Part shown: positions 1-11,600 of the stretch, in pieces
Layout of the letters: each line of letters starts with the position of its first letter
How positions within the stretch are numbered: the stretch's first letter is position 1
Assembly (NCBI GenBank): GCA_963691655.1
Contig: OY829326.1
Coordinates: 90,327,235 to 90,391,234 of the forward strand
Length of the DNA stretch: 64,000 nucleotides
Source: Toxonevra muliebris
Lineage: Eukaryota > Arthropoda > Insecta > Diptera > Pallopteridae
Direction of reading: 5' to 3'
Notes under the pieces: model-generated
Database searches by the model: none
Seen by the model: only the letters and a program-made list of their open reading frames with translations
Told to the model about the DNA's origin: nothing
Made by a program: the position numbers and the translations under genes

Positions 1-1168
1 AATGCTTCGCGCTCTCTGGGTAACACAATATTATACCCCTCAACCAATTAGGATAATGTTAGCTAAAACTTACCTTCCACCTACTTTGCTCTGTGTGCGA
101 GCTGTATGTAAACTGTGATAGCACCTGCAAATACAAAATTTACGTACTATACAACAACATAGCTAGGTACATTTACGGTCTAAGACACTTTGATCACGTG
201 TCCACCTGTCCGTTTTATATATATATGCTATACGCCTTTGGAACTTCTTACCTACTCTCTTGCAAACCCTTAGTAGCGCAACTCAATTTAAAGCTCAGCT
301 TATACTGTATCTTTCTAATACTTAATTACTTAGTTTTGCTCAAAATTTATTTTTAATTTCAAATAATTGTTTAATTGTAAATAAATAAAAGATATCTTCT
401 CTTTTGAGCAGAATTCTATTATTCAGTTATATGGGGGCTATATGTTCCACTGAAACATATTATTTGTCTGCAGTGAATAGAAGACTACATGACAATTTTC
501 AAGACGATATCCCAAAAAGTGAGACACTAATTCGCATAGAAACAACAGACATCTCAACCAGATTCTCTATGGACAGTATTAAATAAAAAACACGATGATA
601 TGAATTAGAGCAAAAACAGTTTTTATTAAGATAAGGATCTAAAGAAGCCACTTGCATGCATAACTCTTTAAAATGAAATCGGTATAACTTATCAACCTTA
701 TAGTGATCAATTGAAACTCTATAGTATATCAATAAGTAACAACTAATGGATTCTAGGTGTTATTTTTTTCTTTTGCTATATACAAAGTAGATAAAAACAT
801 AAACAAGAATCGTGTTCTTTCGAGTAGTAATTGACAAAATGTAGTTTTTTTAATCAGCAATATAATGAAAATTTAAACACATTTTTGAACTTTGCGCAAC
901 TGTAGTAAGGGGAAGAAATAACGGAACATGACAACATTAACAGAAAAGCTATTTTAATTAATATTATTTAAAACAGTATTTTTAATTTTGTCGATTTCCT
1001 GGACTTTTGGGCAAGCAAGTAGCTCCACTGATCCACTGTGCAATTGAGTCAGGTATCTATATTAACACCTACTATTACAATTAAATACCTGCAATTAAAT
1101 ATTATTTCAGCTGTTGGAAAGTAAACGAGAAAAAAGAAAACAAGAAACTATGAAAATACGTTTTTGAT
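1..1168. other. AT-rich DNA without a recognised gene
   Basis: Only short, low-complexity reading frames occur. I see no splice-bounded exon, terminal repeat or tandem array. By inference it is intronic sequence of the minus-strand PDZ gene. Confidence 0.5.
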
Positions 1169-1172
1169 TTAA

Positions 1173-1609
1173 CCCTTAAACGTCCACTGGTCAGTGCAAA
1201 GACCAACCACTTCGTCGGTTGTCTGTTCGTCATTTTCAGCTGATTTTGGTAACAAATGTATTCCTAGACAAAAGGATGGAGATACTACAACTGTAATTCG
1301 AGAACACTTTTTTTTTAATCTGTGAACCACAAACTGAAAAAAGGTTATTTTATTTTCGAGTTTTTATATAACAAAAACTTGTTGAAAAACTTGTGTCGAA
1401 CAGTATGTTATAAAAACAAATAATTTTAAAATTTTAAAAATTATTACACATAAATTTCAATTTATGTATCCATACAATGCTCAAAGGCTACTACACTGGC
1501 CAACCATGTAAATCCAAATCATGGCTCGTTAACGTTGTTCGGAATCACAAATACTAAGTATCTCTAAGTAATTTTTTAATTGAAATCAAACGTAGCGGGC
1601 ACTTAAGGG
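1173..1609. mobile_element. piggyBac-like MITE, 437 bp
   Basis: The element is framed by TTAA on both sides (1,169-1,172 and 1,610-1,613). Its ends are inverted: CCCTTAAACGTCC at the left and, read from the right, CCCTTAAGTGCCC. TTAA target duplication with CCC-starting termini is diagnostic of the piggyBac superfamily. There is no transposase, so it is non-autonomous. Confidence 0.65.
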
Positions 1610-2243
1610 TTAAGTGAAATTGCATTGGTAGGCAACAGATTGGTGTCGGTATATTTTTTCACAGATATATACTTAAATACCTCATAGATATTATCATGAC
1701 AAATGAATCATCATCGTGGATCGTGCATCGTTATGATGAAAAATTGCTTAACTCAAAGATTTTTTTAATGCAAAATTCTGTTTATTATACAATTTTATAG
1801 CTACACATTTACAAATCTATTGAGAGATCCATACAATACATGCTACCTATACATAAGGTATTAATTATTTTTTTTTTTTATAGGAAATCACGAATCAGAT
1901 TCGAGTAAATTTGAAATTAATTAGTTTTTGTTGAATAGAATTAGCAAATAAATTTTAAAAAATTCTTGGAAAAATTGTGTGAAATGTGTACATGAGATTT
2001 TTTAATACATATTAATGAGTATAAAGCTTATCGAATTTCAGTTACGAAAAATTTATAAATCGAATATCAAATGTATGTACACTGAGGGAAAAAGTGCTGT
2101 TATATCAAACGGAAAGGATATTAAACCAACAGATTTTGCTGTTAAATCCCATCCAAAAGTGAACTCTGTTATATTAACAGACAATGTGCTGTTGCTTTGA
2201 AAAGCAAAACTACAAAATAGTAAGTAACTGCCAAAATTCTTCA

Positions 2244-2316
2244 CGCTATAGTCTAGTTGTCTAGTGCGTAAACAAGCACGCAGCCACTTGTGGCTAAAGT
2301 TCAAATCCCACAAATT
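2244..2316 (+). repeat. tRNA-like sequence (SINE-type head)
   Basis: A box-A-like TAGTCTAGTTG starts at 2,249 and a box-B-like GTTCAAATCCC at 2,299, spaced as in a tRNA gene's internal promoter. No full cloverleaf is convincing, so a tRNA-derived repeat is likelier than a working tRNA. Confidence 0.45.
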
Positions 2317-2419
2317 TCTTTTTAAATTTTTTTTTTAAATAAATTTCAGAATCAACAAAAATTTTTATTTTAGAATTATTTTTTCTTTTGGTTTTTTGTT
2401 AAATTTATTTTTTTATTTA

Positions 2420-3417
2420 GGGGAAAGGCATGCAGGTTGCGACGGTATGCAGGTTGAGACAGTCCAATATTTTTTATTTTTTTTCACTAACGGTACGAAT
2501 GCTGCTGCTGTCACTTTGATATAACATCAGCAGTAAAATTTTCATTACAGAGAGAGCTACTTGTTGCCATTCCTTATGTTTCAAACAGAATATCCAAACA
2601 ATTTTTGTGAAAAAAGTGAATTTGAGAATTTTCTCAACGTAAAAAAAGTGTAGTTATTGAAGCCGTACAAATGGTTAATATAACATTCGTACCACAGTTT
2701 TTACTCTATTTTAATGTTCCGAAAGAATTTTGAACATATATCTTGCATAGTGAAAAAAATATTACATCATTTAAAAATATCGGCGATACTTGCAGGTTGA
2801 GACACTATGTGCCGTTATATGTTTTGGAGGGAAAACGTCAGAGACCTCATTCTAATGCTTGTTTATGTTCGGAATTGCTATTGAACTTTTATAATAAGCA
2901 AACACGGGCAGTCGAAAAAAAGAAAACGTCATATTCAGATGAAGATGTTGACTTCTGATTATGTGTGAAGAATTTACTAGCCAAACTAACTAGCTTAAAT
3001 TGCGTGGAATGCAACAAGTGTCAACAACCATTCTATTTTAAGTGTGCCAACATAACGCGAAGTTATTTCACGTGCCGAAATTAATGAAATTTCTTATATT
3101 TTTTTCTCTTCTTCATGGCTAAGGCTTTTATGATAAATAAATTAATAATAATACTTTGAAATTCATCGTCATAATTTTATTTGCTCCAACATTTTCTTAA
3201 TTTCTATGACGACTGTCTTAACCTGCATGTCAATAATTTTTTTGCCAAAAAACATATGTTTGGAAAATTAGCCATAACTTTTTAATTTTTCAAGAAATGC
3301 AAAGGTGTAGTCCAAGATATTACGTATGCAACGGTATATAGCTTTCTGTGATATTTTTTTTAGTAAAAAATTTTGAACATAAAAACAAAACCCGTCTCAA
3401 CCTGCAAGCCTTTCCCC
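2420..3417. mobile_element. pogo/Tigger-like DNA transposon, 998 bp
   Basis: Terminal inverted repeats of about 27 bp begin GGGGAAAGGC and continue with the motif TGCAGGTTGMGACGG. The element sits between TA dinucleotides (2,418-2,419 and 3,418-3,419), the duplication made by Tc1/mariner/pogo transposases. The motif TGCAGGTTGAGAC recurs inside: near 2,447, near 2,790 and, inverted, near 3,210. The interior keeps only the C-terminal piece of a transposase (2,743-3,084). Confidence 0.7.
2743..3084 (+). pseudogene. Transposase C-terminal remnant with Cys cluster
   Basis: One frame runs from 2,743 to a TAA at 3,084, broken by a TGA at 2,956-2,958. The second half ends CNKCQQPFYFKCANITRSYF followed by TC, a compact C-x2-C ... 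C ... C zinc-finger-like tail. pogo/Tigger-type transposases of insects often end in a PHD-like finger preceded by an acidic stretch (here DEDVDF just before the stop). The DDE catalytic core is absent, so the product cannot catalyse transposition. Family assignment rests on the finger, the TA duplication and the terminal repeats. Confidence 0.45.
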
Positions 3418-3454
3418 TACTATTATCGTTTTAAATTATTTTATCTTGAATTGC

Positions 3455-3515
3455 TTTTTCCCAGGCTCGAACCTATAGGCCAACGCGCTTACCAACTGTG
3501 CAACATATAACCAAA
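3455..3515 (-). repeat. tRNA-like sequence, minus strand
   Basis: On the minus strand a box A, TTGCACAGTTGG (3,503-3,492), is followed by a box B, GGTTCGAGCCT (3,473-3,463). Spacing fits a tRNA-type internal promoter. It mirrors the plus-strand copy at 2,244 across the pogo-like insert. Confidence 0.5.
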
Positions 3516-3582
3516 TTTACTTTCAACGAATCTTGTTTATTTTGCTCTTTCAATGTTTCGAGCACTAATTACTGTTTTTTAA

Positions 3583-3776
3583 CTCTTTGAGGCACACGAT
3601 TTTAAAGAAAATAAAAACTCCAGTTGCACCGAATTTTTTTTTTTTGGTTTATAGCATTAAGAACTGAATGAGAAACAGTAATTTCAACTTTTCGGGGTGG
3701 GGTAAAATATATCCTACTATGCATAAAAAACTAAGCAAAAGTTGGGACAATTTTTACCCTACCTAACCTTAAAGAG
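3583..3776. mobile_element. piggyBac-like MITE, 194 bp
   Basis: TTAA at 3,579-3,582 and 3,777-3,780 frames ends CTCTTTGAGG and, read inward from the right, CTCTTTAAGG. No coding content. Confidence 0.55.
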
Positions 3777-4409
3777 TTAACTATGCAAGAGAGAGTAAGA
3801 TATACAAATTTCAAAAACTCAATCAGCCTGTCTTTGTTTATCATTATTTCTAAAAATAGATCGTAACTGTTACTGTATTGGAGTTTCCATTAGCCCTGTC
3901 TGGCAGGGTTATGAACTAAATATTCAACTGATAATTTCAACAAATAAGATGTTACGAAAATTGTCAATGCAAAATTAAAAACTCTTGAATCAAACAACAG
4001 ATTTTCTTAACAACAGCTATGAACTGTTAAAATCACAGTTTTTTTCTCGGTGTATGCACATTAAGGTGCCACAAGCCTCATATAAAAAAAGGTTTCAGCT
4101 ACACCTTCTTATCTCCAGAGTAGTATTAACAGGTGTCATCTGCAACTATTAATTTTTATAGCTAACTTTGTGGGGGTGATACAAAATTAACTCGTAAATG
4201 TCCACTAGGCTTGCATTGACTACAACTGTCATTACTAAAATTTCCATATGTTTGGATTTAAAACCTATTATTTCTAAACCTTTTATTTGTCCATAAATCA
4301 CCTTATGAAATGCATACAAAATGCGATTTTCAGAGCAATTCAACTCACGACAGTTTATAGGTCGAGCCAATGTTAATTTTTAATAGGGTAACACCAACTT
4401 TTTTCGGTG

Positions 4410-4690
4410 AGGTACCTTAACCGGTTATATCCCGGTACCCGAAATCGTAAATAGTTTTCGTTGAAACTTAAAATGTTTTTGCTTTTTGGTCCAATTAAGA
4501 TATATTTAAGTTTTCATAAAATGTGCGGTTCTCGGGTTGTGTGATGGTGTGCTCATTTACCACCAGACCGATATTAATAGCTATATCGATGCTAAGAGTG
4601 ATAGTGATATGAACATATATTTTGAAAATTTGTTTGAAGTACTATCCAAATACACTGTTATCTTTACTCAAATATTTTCAATGTGTTTCA
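4410..4690 (+). repeat. Dispersed repeat, second copy inverted at 41.9-42.2 kb
   Basis: Shared landmarks with the reverse complement of about 41,930-42,240 include CCCGGTACCCGAAA, AATTAAGATATATTTA, ATCGATGCTAAGAGTGAT and ATATATTTTRAAAATTTGTT, in the same order and spacing. The other copy lies in the middle of a hAT element, so this one may be a relic of the same family's core. Confidence 0.6.
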
Positions 4691-5207
4691 TATGTGATTA
4701 CATGTATCAAATTGTTTTTTCAAAATTTTTTCCCAAAGGATATCAAAATTTCCTTCAAATATAAAACTATCACATATATGAAGCTGTATGCTTGAGCAAA
4801 GTGCTGATAAGTGAACTTACCGGTTGGGCAATAATGAGTTAATGTGCATATGTAATTATGTGGAGGATTGTATTTGCTTTCCCATACGTATTCGTGAAAT
4901 GCTATAGCAACCACACACTAATAATATAACGGATGTCCGTTTAATGGATGCGAATGCCACATGAGAAAAATTAAGCCAAATTTGTAATAATTTCACAACT
5001 TCAGTGTACCAACCTCAAATTTGGGTTAAAGGATATTTCGTTTTGAGAAGAAAAGAATATAAAAGTGCATGCATTTGTGCCCAGAATTTTGTTAACATTA
5101 AAATTGAGCATCAAGTCAAGCTAAAAATTTAAATAAAATCAATTTTAATTGTTATTATTGATTTACGACACCCGATATTATTCAGCAGGCTTAAAATCGG
5201 ACTTTTT
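4691..5207. other. No recognised feature
   Basis: AT-rich DNA with short random reading frames; no splice-bounded exon or repeat structure seen. Confidence 0.4.
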
Positions 5208-5455
5208 CTGACCAGAAATTTTCTGCAATAGCAGCAGAATTTTTCTGAAGCACATGCGGAAAATTCTGAAATTAAATTTTAAGTTTTCTTAAGCCTATTT
5301 GATTATTCTGGGGTGCAATTTTAATATTCTGAAATCAACAATTGGAACAATCTGAAATCTAATTAAAGTATTCTGAAGTACATTTTGTTATTCTAAAATA
5401 CAAATGGAATATTCTGAAATAAATTTGGTATTTTCTGAAGTACAGTTGAAAAAGA
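5208..5455. repeat. Degenerate minisatellite, TATTCTGAAAT units
   Basis: About nine imperfect units of roughly 25-30 bp, each containing (T)ATTCTGAA followed by an A/T-rich spacer such as GTACA or ATAAATT. Units are diverged, so the array is old. Confidence 0.6.
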
Positions 5456-6614
5456 TGTAGTGCTTTAAATATTGGCCGGATACCCAAAAACTTAAATATT
5501 TTAAGTTTTTGTGCAACCATTCATTTTATTCATATTATCAAATATTTTTTGTGGAAAGCCACTACGCAAAATTCTATACGCAAAAAACTATCCAGATAGT
5601 TTGAATGAGACATATAGTGCGGATCTCATATCTGTTTCGGTTAATTGGATCCCCAAAGGTCTGGATACTTAGAAATACTGAAAGCAATCAATACTTGAAA
5701 CCTAATAAACTCCTACTTAAATATTCCTCTCTTTCCCAAACAACTCCACAGAAAATAGCATCAATCTTCTTGTTCATTAAAGTATTAAGCCCAAGCCAAA
5801 AATTAAGCCTAAAAGCGAAAAAATTATTATGGCAATAAAGTAAAATTAAGTTTAAAGAAATTAAAAAATAACGCATAGTAAATATTTTTTAATTAATATT
5901 TTATTCCAATTTCAAATCTTTTATGCGTATTTAATTTGACACGCAATAAATTGTTTTTATATTTTTTCTTTTATGTTTTCTTTTTTATAAAATTTATAAG
6001 CATTTAACTACTTGCATGTTATAGTTACTTTTTTAACCCATTTTAGCTGAGCGGCAACCCAATCTGTTACAATGCTTAACACTTCATTTTAAGACCTTAA
6101 ACTAGAAAACCCAAAAAACATTTTTTGATACTGCATCTAGTGTCACCCCGATATTTCAGATTTTAAAAACGAAACAAAACCAAACAAGTGTTCTTTTCCT
6201 TCAGTTCAATGCATTATCTCATTCTTATTTATGTGGTGGGGATATGATGCGAAACCATATGGCCACACTAGACTAGTTTCAGTGCATAAATGGAAGCAAT
6301 GGGTACTACAACCATTTAGGTCGATTGTAACCCTGACTAAAATAGGATAGGACTACATTGAAAAATTAATTTATTATTGTGTAAATCTGTTAAATCTGTG
6401 AGCTTCCGAATGAAAGGTGAACGTTCAGTTTTGCATCTATTTCGTCGCTCACAGCATCCCGTCTATTCTCTGTTTACATCTATTCTACCTCCTCCTTATC
6501 TCCATAAAAAATATTTTAATATAGATAGTTATATTTGTAAAAGCACTCACTGTTTTGCATTATTTAGTGGGAGGATTTTGTGGGTGTTGATAAAAATAAT
6601 TTAGTTTAGACCCA
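5456..6614. other. No recognised feature
   Basis: AT-rich DNA; the short reading frames here lack codon structure or familiar motifs. Confidence 0.4.
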
Positions 6615-7297
6615 GATATTGCCAGTAGCGTAACTAGGCTTGGTTTCACCTGGGGACGGTAGTTGGGGTGTCAGATGAGGAATAAATAATATTGCAAAAC
6701 ACTTTTTTTTTATTGTGCGTATGGTATTACTTAATAAAAATAATAATTAGGTACATTTTTTCTTTTCAACAAGTGATTTATGTTTGGGTTGTTCACAAGG
6801 TGTCTTATTTGGCGTCGTATACTCTCATTTGTCGTAAATTCTCTCATTTTTCATACAAAATTATACGACTTTAGAAGTATATGGCAGTATACGACATAAA
6901 AACCGTTTTCAAATGGTTTATATTGCGTTATAATTTTTTAAGAAAGCGTATATTGTACAGCTGTGGTCAAACTAAATAAAATAAAATCTTGAAGCATATA
7001 CCTTATATAAGTATTTTTTTTAACTATGAAAAAGAAAACAATATAATACATTTTTCTAAAAAATACATATTTTCTCCGAATTTAATTGCAAATTTTGAAA
7101 TTACTTCGTCGAAATAAATTTTGCTTGCGACTTCGTGGTCTTTTGGCAAAACTCCAAAATCGGACAATAGTGTGTGGACATTGTGACCTCAAACAGATTT
7201 AATTATTTTTAGTTAAAAAAAAAAGCTGTGCTCACAGAAAACGTTAAAAACGCAAACTGTGACAATAATAATAATAAAAAATTTGAGAGACGCTTGA

Positions 7298-7395
7298 AAT
7301 TCCCAAATCCTCAAATACAAAATCCCGAAATGGAAGATCCCAAACACAAAAACCACAATTACGAAATCCCCAAGCGCAAAATTCTCGAGTTTTTA
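7298..7395. repeat. Short-unit array, left arm of hAT interior
   Basis: Imperfect units of about 15 bp read CCCAAATC / CAAATACAAAATCCC. They are the reverse complement of the array at 7,917-8,035, so the two could pair as foldback arms. Confidence 0.6.
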
Positions 7396-7754
7396 AACAA
7401 ATAGGCAATGTCAATTATTTGATCGATAATGTGAGCTCGGCCTTACCCGATAGCCGATAGCTTACGCTTCTTATTTGCAATTGCCCCTTTTTACAGTAAT
7501 TGCTTGTTTGTATCATCTGTTTCGGTGTCTTCCGTTTTCATTTGCTGTTTTGTTATTATCGCTGTCTCAAAACGTGGCAATATTACTTGTTTTTTTTATG
7601 GTCATACATTTTCATATACATTTTCTTGTAATTTCTTTCATAATCCTTTTTTTAAAAGCTGCCCACAGCACATATTCATGATCCAAAGGTTCATTACTTA
7701 GCGACAAGAGTTGAAAGTAATACCCCAAAATTTTGTGGAATATGTTTGGATTAA

Positions 7755-7801
7755 CCCTTTCGGTACGATTGGTACATGGTTAGGAAGCCGTGTGGAAAGG
7801 G
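7755..7801. mobile_element. 47-bp TTAA-flanked micro-MITE
   Basis: TTAA (7,751-7,754 and 7,802-7,805) encloses 47 bp whose ends are CCCTTTCGGTACG and, inward from the right, CCCTTTCCACACGG. It looks like a piggyBac-type element reduced to little more than its termini. Confidence 0.45.
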
Positions 7802-7916
7802 TTAAGTTTAAAATCGCAGCAAATTATTAAAATAAAATAATTAATAAATGAAAAATTAGAAGATTCCCCAAATATTGTGGTGGCGCCGCTTCTTAACATA
7901 ATCTTTCATTGTCCCC

Positions 7917-8035
7917 CATATTTAGGGATTTTGTGCTTGGAGCTTTTGTATTTTGGAGTTGGGGATTTTTGTATTTGTGTTTGGGGATTTTGTATTTAGG
8001 GATTATGTGTTTGGGGATTTTGTTTTCGAGGATAT
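7917..8035. repeat. Short-unit array, right arm of hAT interior
   Basis: Six or more degenerate copies of TTTGGGGATTTTGTATT, inverted relative to the array at 7,298-7,395. Confidence 0.65.
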
Positions 8036-8089
8036 CGAGCCCAACCCAAAAAGTTTCATTCAACTATAAATTGAAGCATCTGCAGAGCA

Positions 8090-8460
8090 CTCCACTCATT
8101 GACATGAATGATATCAGCTCCAGTTAGATACCTACTTAGACTTTGGTTTTCAACCACTAGGAAATCTATTTCGATATCATCGTCAAATGTGGTAAATTCT
8201 TTTGCACCTTCTTTAAATTCTATACCAGTAATCAGATAACTTCAGATTATCCTTGTCTTGAGCTCCGTAAAAAATCGACACACTTTAGCATTACGCTTTT
8301 GTTTTCCTGATGTCACGTGTAGTCTCTCCTGGCAATCGTTTCTTGTACCGAATTTTTCTTTTTACATCGATTCCCAACTCAATCAACTTAATTTTAGCTT
8401 TTTCAACTGTTTTATCAACTAATGCCTCCTTCTCGTCTTGCAAAAATTGAATAGGTGAAT
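8090..8460 (-). pseudogene. hAT transposase remnant (ZMYM1-like type)
   Basis: Two minus-strand blocks look coding: a first reads KEALVDKTVEKAKIKLIELG and on through KRKIRYKKRLPGE (about 8,460-8,300); a second reads EFTTFDDDIEIDFLVVENQS (about 8,200-8,130). The basic 'RKKRLPGE' stretch recalls the linker of insect hAT transposases of the zinc-finger-MYM1-like group. Stops and shifts separate the blocks and the catalytic domain is missing. Position just inside the right terminus of the 6.6-8.6 kb hAT element supports the call. Confidence 0.45.
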
Positions 8461-8611
8461 TCATTTTTATTCATTAGTACGCTATCCAAACATAACGCCT
8501 TTTCAGGGTATCCACCTGTCCTAAGCTTTTATGTTTCTTACTTAAGTGATATCCGAGTATCACCCCAAAATAGTGTCCCCCGGAACTTTGGGTTACGCCA
8601 CTGGATATTGC

Positions 8612-11600
8612 AATCGTTTCAACTTTGCTTGCGTGTACTTTCGTTACAGTCCAATGCATAGTCGGTTTTGTTGCACATATAATGTCATATGTCACATGCC
8701 AATGTGTTGGGCTCTATCTTTCCCCCCTTCGCTTTTTTTTCTTTAAATGCCTTCCCTTTTCCGTTCTTTAAATTTGTTATTTAATTTTTTTCATTCTATT
8801 GTATTTTACGAACAATATTTGCAACAAAACAAAATAAAACTTTAAATCCAATTAAGAATCGAGATTTGTGGAACTTTTTCCTTAACGTTTTCTTTTTTTT
8901 TGTTTGTTTCTAGATTTTTTTTACATTTGTTTGCTAACATTATTCTTGTTCATTGAATGGGGGCGTAGAGTAAAATGATTATAGCAAAAAAAAAAAACAA
9001 AAACAAGTACTATTTATAAACCGTGGTCGAAAGAAAGAATAATTTACCTGTATCTACTGCGGGAAAGTCGTTTCAGATTTCGCTGTTTCGCTGTACACTT
9101 GTAATAATTTGTGTGGGTTTTCTCGTTCTCTATGAGTGGCACTTGAGAGATTTTAAATATATTTTTATTAATTGTGCCATAACTTTTTGATATTTATATA
9201 TATATATATATATATTATGCATTTACTTAATTATTTTAATTTTCACTTTACTTATATGGTTTTCAAACGGTTTTTAAGCACCTGAACCAATTATAATTCT
9301 GAATGAACTCAGCTTTTTTTTCACTTTAAATTGAAGATTTATTACAGAGTCTTTCATTCACATCTTTTGAACCGAAAGACTTCTATTTATTTTTTTGTAT
9401 TTTCCGTATATTTTTTTTAATCTGTCTTTCTGTAAGAATTGCAAACTGTTTCTTAGCGAGCCATATCAAATTGGTAAACCTCAAAAAAAAAAATAACATA
9501 AAATTTTTGACTTTCTGAATGCAAATTTTCTTGCCGCGAAAGTATCGATTCATATAAATTTTATTCGTTTTGAAAAATAATAATTAAGACAAATTTTTAT
9601 GAATTTTTGATTTAACTATTTAACCAAAACCCAACATTAATTTTCTTTTATTATTTTTTATTTTTCTGTTTCTTTTTTATAATTTTTTTTTACTTTTCCA
9701 GAAATAAATTGATATTAAGAATGATTTTTTTATTAATGAAGAATTTGATCTAAATGTATCAGGAAAGCTTAACTCCATTGAGGTTCTATAAGAAGTAAAA
9801 CATCTTCACATTAACAGTATCCAATCTCAGGTAAAAAGGGTTATTCTAAGGATTCCTGGTGAAAATATTGGGAGAAGAGGATTTTTGAATTGAAAGATAT
9901 TCCAGAGAGAGAGAGAGAATACCAGGAGCCAATTTATATTTACTCAATATTTAGAAGTAAGATCATTACTAAAATTTCTATTAGAGGTTGTACTTATGGA
10001 AGTACTGCAAGTCCATTAAGGGTCAAAATAGATCTTATAGATTGCAGTGCATTCCTTGGTTATTATTATTATAATAATAACCGAGAAAGTTTGTACAAAA
10101 AGAATTAATAAAAGCTCAACTCGCCCGAATTAGTAGTAGAGTAATTCTCAAAAAATCAGTTTTACCTTTAAATACTTGAAAAATGTATTTGAACCACCGA
10201 AGCTAAAATAAATTGAATGAACCCTGATGTTTAAACAACAGAACAATATCGAAAATTTGAAACATTGAATTCAAAGTTCACAGCAAAGACGCTTAGGCGA
10301 AGCTTTGTGATTTCGGAGGCATGGAATAAGTAGATACTGTAGACATTCGAAAAACAAGTAAGATTTAACCTATGGCAATAAGTTTAACTATCATATAACC
10401 CGAAATACACGACGAGGACTACAAAACCATGGCTTCAGAAGTAAAAACTAAATGTTCGAGATAAGTCACAACAGAGCCCTGACCTCATGACTCCAGTCCT
10501 CTGTCTTGAAAATTAAAATTATGAATCGAAATTTCTTCTTACTTTTCTTTCCAAAACATAATTTTGAAATGACTTCAAATTCACCAAATGGATTTCCCAT
10601 TGTCTGAATTGCCTTTCAAGGATTCGTTTCCAAGCGTTTTTCAGGCTTTCTCTTTTTCTGCCGTCTTGAAAATTCTAATTATGTGCGGAGGTTTGCGGAG
10701 TTTGTGCCCAATCCATAACAAATGTCTCTTATATTGGTAATTGATTGCTTCTATAAATGCTAAAAGCTCTTGGCGAGTATGAGCCGCAGATGCTCAACAG
10801 TGATAAATAATTTTAGATAAATACAAAATACTGAAAATGTAAATTTCATTTCTTTTTTTATCTTTTATAATTTTGTACATTTTTATACTCCTCTACATTT
10901 CAAAGTGGTTCATAAATTTTGAATGCCTTAATCTTATTTAATTTATATTTTTTGTTGTATGAATTGAATTAGTCACTAATAGTTATAAAAATTTGCTTTC
11001 TTGTTTTTGCTTTTGCAAAATTTTTTTTTATATTATTTTTGAATAAAATTATTTGTCCATGGCCGTATATTGTTTTAATACCACAATATATAAAATTTGT
11101 ATTAAATTTTAATATTTTTTAAAATTTGTATTATTTCATTGTTCACATTTTTTTATTAAGAGAAACATTAAAATTAATTTTGAAAGACTTCTGCTAGTCT
11201 TATAGTTGCTCCAGTAAAATATACTTCATTTATAAGAGAAACACATTTGACTTACACTCTCAACGATTTTCGTATATATGAAACTACAGGTTTTAAAAAA
11301 AAAACAAAACTTAGAAACTGTAGAGAATCTGGTAAGTCTTTTCTTTGCCTTCCCGATCTACTGCTTTCTTATTGATTTCAATGTAAATTTCAATTAGAAG
11401 CAAGCAAAAATAATAACACAAATTCATAAATTTCATTTGTTGTCTAAAACTTCAATGAATTTTCTTCTTTTTTAGTGAATAATGGAAAACTTGCGCGCAC
11501 ACGCAATTAATGTGGAGACTTCTGTTTTAACTTCTTTGCACGTTACAGACAAACAACAAAAACAACTGACACGTACAGAGAGAAGAGAATAGAAACGAGT

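Larger units (their letters stand above)
2080..4052. mobile_element. Composite element with CACYGAG ends
   Basis: Left end CACTGAGGGAAAAAGTGCTG; right end read inward CACCGAGAAAAAAACTGTGA. The flanks are TATGTA (2,074-2,079) and TATGCA (4,053-4,058), a plausible 6-bp duplication with one change. Both arms carry CTGTT/AACAG motifs. It encloses two tRNA-like sequences in opposite orientation, a pogo-like transposon (2,420-3,417) and a TTAA MITE (3,583-3,776). The superfamily is not settled; the termini resemble those of several insect MITE families. Confidence 0.45.
6623..8603. mobile_element. hAT transposon, 1,981 bp, perfect 8-bp duplication
   Basis: GATATTGC stands immediately outside both ends (6,615-6,622 and 8,604-8,611), a perfect 8-bp target duplication as hAT transposases make. 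Left terminus CAGTAGCGTAACTAGG; right terminus read inward CAGTGGCGTAACCCAAAG. The interior holds inverted arrays of a short GGGGATTTTGTATT repeat, a 47-bp TTAA-flanked micro-element and a coding remnant on the minus strand near the right end. The perfect duplication suggests a fairly recent insertion. Confidence 0.85.

Noticed and set aside
5208..5455. CRISPR-like array
   Set aside because: Units are degenerate and directly abutting, spacers are not unique or regular, and the DNA is eukaryotic.
7475..7701. Hydrophobic frames that could be a small membrane or odorant-receptor exon
   Set aside because: They lie inside the hAT element and reflect T-rich DNA (Phe/Leu/Ile); no splice signals.
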